From an uncultured Cellvibrionales bacterium (GTDB lineage: Bacteria; Pseudomonadota; Gammaproteobacteria; Pseudomonadales; Cellvibrionaceae): DNA of 64,000 nt. The translations under genes were made by a program, and so were the position numbers. Positions 61,643 to 64,000 of this stretch are shown here, piece after piece (the first letter of the stretch is position 1; each line of letters begins with the position of its first letter). The notes beneath the pieces were generated by a model. It did not search any database. It had not been told where the DNA came from and worked only from the letters and a program-made list of their open reading frames with translations. The stretch spans positions 1-64,000 of the forward strand of contig CAJWBQ010000007.1 of NCBI GenBank assembly GCA_913020115.1, in the 5' to 3' direction.

Positions 61643-62848
61643 GTGAAGCAATTTGGACCAGGGCTACTTGTTACCGCGGCGTTTATAGGCCCCGGCACCA
61701 TTACCACCGCTAGCACTGCTGGGGCTAATTTTGGTTTTACGCTTTTGTGGGCACTGCTGTTTTCAGTGCTGGCAACGTGGGTTTTACAAGAAATGGCCGC
61801 GCGCTTGGGTTTGGTGACGGGCGAGGGCTTGTCGCAGGCGCTTCGCACAGCTTTCCAACATCCTGCTTTGAACCTAGCTACGGTAATACTCGTGGTTGCC
61901 GCCATCGGTATTGGTAATGCGGCCTACGAGGCAGGAAATATTGCCGGGGCTGCCATCGGTGCAGAGTCTCTAACAGATATACCGGCTTCTATCTGGGCCT
62001 TGATAATTGGTGGTATAGCGGGTTTTTTATTGCTTACAGGGCGTTATGCTTTGATGCAAAACGTATTGGTTGTGTTGGTGTTATTGATGAGTGTCGTCTT
62101 TCTCATCACAATGTTTCTTGTGGAAATTGATTTCGCCGCGCTGTTAAAGGGATTGTTTAAACCCTCGCTGCCCACAGGCTCTGAACTCACTGTTATTGCG
62201 CTTATTGGCACCACTGTAGTGCCTTATAATTTGTTTCTGCATTCCACTGCCGTACGTGAGCACTGGTCTGGCGATGTGCCAATAAATGTGGCGCTAAAGC
62301 AATCGCGCTGGGATACGGGTTTGTCTATTGGCTTGGGTGGTTTGATAACGCTCGCGATTGTCAGTACCTCAGCGGCGACGTTTTTCCAGACTGGCGCTGA
62401 GTTCTCAGCCAGTGCACTGGCGAACCAGCTGGAGCCCTTACTCGGCAGTAGTGCTAAGGTCTGCTTTGCCATTGGCTTGTTGGCGGCGGGGCTCACCAGC
62501 GCCATTACGGCGCCACTGGCCGCAGCGTACGCGGTGTGCGGTGCAATGGCTTGGCCAATACGCTTTGACGACTGGCGCTTCAGGGGCGTATGCATTTCTG
62601 TGTTGTTGATCGGCACCTTGTTTGCCGCCTTGGGCAGCAAACCCTTGGCGGCCATTATTTTCGCTCAGGCGGCCAATGGGTTTTTATTGCCCTTGGTGGC
62701 TGTATTTTTATTGGTGGTGATGAACCGAACGTCGTTGTTAGGAGTCTACCGCAATGGTTGGGCGGCTAATATTCTAGGTCTTTTAGTGGTGGCGATTGCC
62801 GCGGGCCTTGGCATATTTAAGCTGATGCAAGTGGCCTCGCTGGTGTAA
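61643..62848 (+). CDS. Nramp family transporter with non-canonical metal site
   Basis: 401-residue inner-membrane protein, about eleven helices, GTG start. It belongs to the Nramp superfamily (GPGLLVTAAF, NFGFTLLWALLFSV), but the helix-1 DPGN motif reads GPGT and the helix-6 PHN motif reads VPYN. The Asp and Asn that bind transition metal are missing. Such variants occur in Nramp-related proteins with altered ion selectivity (for example Mg2+ or other cations). Whether this one transports Mn2+/Fe2+ is doubtful. Confidence 0.88.
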   Translation: MKQFGPGLLVTAAFIGPGTITTASTAGANFGFTLLWALLFSVLATWVLQEMAARLGLVTGEGLSQALRTAFQHPALNLATVILVVAAIGIGNAAYEAGNIAGAAIGAESLTDIPASIWALIIGGIAGFLLLTGRYALMQNVLVVLVLLMSVVFLITMFLVEIDFAALLKGLFKPSLPTGSELTVIALIGTTVVPYNLFLHSTAVREHWSGDVPINVALKQSRWDTGLSIGLGGLITLAIVSTSAATFFQTGAEFSASALANQLEPLLGSSAKVCFAIGLLAAGLTSAITAPLAAAYAVCGAMAWPIRFDDWRFRGVCISVLLIGTLFAALGSKPLAAIIFAQAANGFLLPLVAVFLLVVMNRTSLLGVYRNGWAANILGLLVVAIAAGLGIFKLMQVASLV

Positions 62849-62906
62849 ACTTGCCTCTGCCAATGATACCGGCGGGAAGCACACGATTATTGATTAATGA
62901 GGCTAT

Positions 62907-63317
62907 ATGAATTCGGAGACACCCCAAAACGCCAGCTACCTTTCGCGCTGTGAGGCATGGCTGGAATCGGACCCTGCCTTAACCAGTGAGGGCTTGAACC
63001 AAACCATTGAAAAATTTACTCGCCAGCTGCAGTCGAACGCTAGGGGCGATTCAGGTTTACAGCAAGACCTGCAGGACACCATAGACCTACTGAATAATCA
63101 TTTAGTGGAATTGCTCGGCCCCGACGCTGAAGAACCAGAAGTTATAGGGCAGGCCCCTTCGTCTAAGAGTGCAGACACTAATACTGAACCTTTGTTAGAT
63201 CTATCACCGCTGTTGCCTTTGGAACAGCAAGCAATGAATCTTAGCCCTGAAGAAAAGCGACAGCGGCTGGCAGACCTTCTCGCCCGCGGAGTTGTGACAC
63301 AGGGCTTGGGTAAATGA
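62907..63317 (+). CDS. Hypothetical acidic protein, 136 residues
   Basis: Soluble, helix-rich, acidic protein (LSRCEAWLESDPALTSE at the N-terminus, LSPEEKRQRLADLLARG near the C-terminus) with a Ser/Pro/Glu linker. Its stop overlaps the next gene by four bases (ATGA). Not recognised. Confidence 0.65.
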   Translation: MNSETPQNASYLSRCEAWLESDPALTSEGLNQTIEKFTRQLQSNARGDSGLQQDLQDTIDLLNNHLVELLGPDAEEPEVIGQAPSSKSADTNTEPLLDLSPLLPLEQQAMNLSPEEKRQRLADLLARGVVTQGLGK

Positions 63318-64000
63318 AGCCATTGATTAAAACCCTATTGGTGCCCTTGCTGCTGTTTTTATTGGCGTGGCAACTGCTCTCCAGTATTGAATTAGTCACC
63401 GATACTTACGCCACTTTATTTCTACAAACGCCTTATATTATTGCCGTCATTGGTTTAGTGCTGGCTCATCAGTTTAATCGTTCGCGTACCTTTGCCACGC
63501 TATTGAGTTTGATGGTGAGTTATTGGGCCATCCAAAGTTTTATGCAGGCGGCACTTACACAAGCTGTGCCTCTGTTTGCCTTCACTGCAGTAAGTATTGT
63601 CTTTCCTTTAGCTCTACTTGTGTTACTGATTGCACCTGAGCGAGGTTTGTGGAATCGTTTTGGTTTGCCCTTGGCTCTAATTGCACCGAGTTGCCTGTGT
63701 GCCGCTTATCTTTTCTTCCATTTCAACGCAAATTTCTATCATCCTTTAGCTGAGTATTTTGCGGTAAAACCGATGGAAGGTTATGTGCTTTCAGTGGGCT
63801 CCAGCCTGTTGTTTCTGGTGGTGTTTATAGTGGGCTTAGTCTTCGCGATTAAGCGTCCTCACGATATTGAAATGGCCCTAGTATTCTCTCTTGTCTCTAT
63901 ATTTATAGCCTTGGCATGGTTGCATAAGCCTTTTATCTCAACTGTCATGGTAAGCGCTGCAGGCTTGTCTTTGGTGATTGATGTAGTTCGCAGCTCCTAC
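63314..64000 (+). CDS. Multi-spanning membrane protein, cut by the window edge
   Basis: An open frame of at least 229 codons runs to the right edge without a stop. It begins MKPLIKTLLVPLLLFLLAWQ and continues with about seven hydrophobic helices, the pattern of an N-terminal membrane sensor. The missing C-terminus could be a GGDEF or kinase output domain, but this is a guess. Coupled to the preceding gene by an ATGA overlap. Confidence 0.75.
   Translation, partial: MKPLIKTLLVPLLLFLLAWQLLSSIELVTDTYATLFLQTPYIIAVIGLVLAHQFNRSRTFATLLSLMVSYWAIQSFMQAALTQAVPLFAFTAVSIVFPLALLVLLIAPERGLWNRFGLPLALIAPSCLCAAYLFFHFNANFYHPLAEYFAVKPMEGYVLSVGSSLLFLVVFIVGLVFAIKRPHDIEMALVFSLVSIFIALAWLHKPFISTVMVSAAGLSLVIDVVRSSY

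Noticed and set aside
1..64000. Mobile elements, prophage, CRISPR arrays, tRNA genes, defence systems
   Set aside because: No transposase, integrase, phage structural or Cas-like protein, no regularly spaced repeats and no convincing tRNA fold were found on either strand by reading.

Overview
The window reads as a contiguous piece of a gammaproteobacterial chromosome of moderate G+C, most like a marine member of the Cellvibrionales/Pseudomonas-like lineages. This is inferred from a Pseudomonas-type 5S rRNA 3' end, an AlgP-like Lys/Ala histone-like protein, a NrdA with two ATP cones, a glutarate gcdRHG cluster, and RegB/RegA next to rimI. No phage, transposase, integrase, CRISPR array or tRNA was seen; gene content is mostly core and metabolic.

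Layout. 1-70: tail of an rRNA operon (5S end plus terminator). 0.1-3.1 kb: leuA, a holD-like gene and rimI. 3.1-6.4 kb: a RegBA-type redox two-component system and a MATE exporter. 6.5-11.9 kb: a cold-shock gene with a strong promoter and long leader, prfC, two tandem acyltransferases, a TSUP permease and an AI-2E family permease. 11.9-17.6 kb: sthA with an HDOD gene, an unrecognised GTG-start gene, a chalcone-isomerase-like/TonB fusion, a cyclic-nucleotide-binding protein and glpE. 17.8-23.5 kb: an RND efflux pair followed by a PilZ protein and a small secreted protein. 23.5-27 kb: glutarate degradation (CoA-transferase, gcdH, LysR). 27-30.5 kb: histone-like protein, dinB with a LexA box, and an orphan exbD. 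30.5-30.65 kb: a candidate 27-codon gene with its own RBS and terminator. 31.8-38.3 kb: a five-gene periplasmic iron-type operon (imelysin, di-heme oxidoreductase, imelysin, DUF1513, multicopper oxidase). 38.5-51.7 kb: argS, a 3-hydroxyacyl-CoA dehydrogenase, a REC-GGDEF protein, nrdB/nrdA, dgkA, a lone Fbp/Pot-type ABC ATPase, argF, argD and grxD. 51.8-54.5 kb: a perfect Fur box followed by porin, FMN-binding protein and PepSY membrane protein. 54.6-63.3 kb: a Ser/Thr kinase, a 2-Cys peroxiredoxin, several regulators with DJ-1 family proteins, and an Nramp-family transporter lacking the usual metal ligands. The right edge cuts a membrane protein gene.

The most interesting material concerns extracytoplasmic redox and iron. 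One unit is the imelysin/di-heme/multicopper oxidase operon, with a Fur-like palindrome over its putative -35. The other is the Fur-box porin/FMN/PepSY unit, in which the RBS and start codon of the FMN gene lie in a perfect 9-bp hairpin. Together with the non-canonical Nramp and the monothiol glutaredoxin they suggest a cell well equipped for metal handling. Smaller observations are a probable ATA start codon, two genes under 45 codons, and a terminator-like hairpin in the argD leader.

All functional calls rest on motif recognition and family knowledge by eye; no database search was run.
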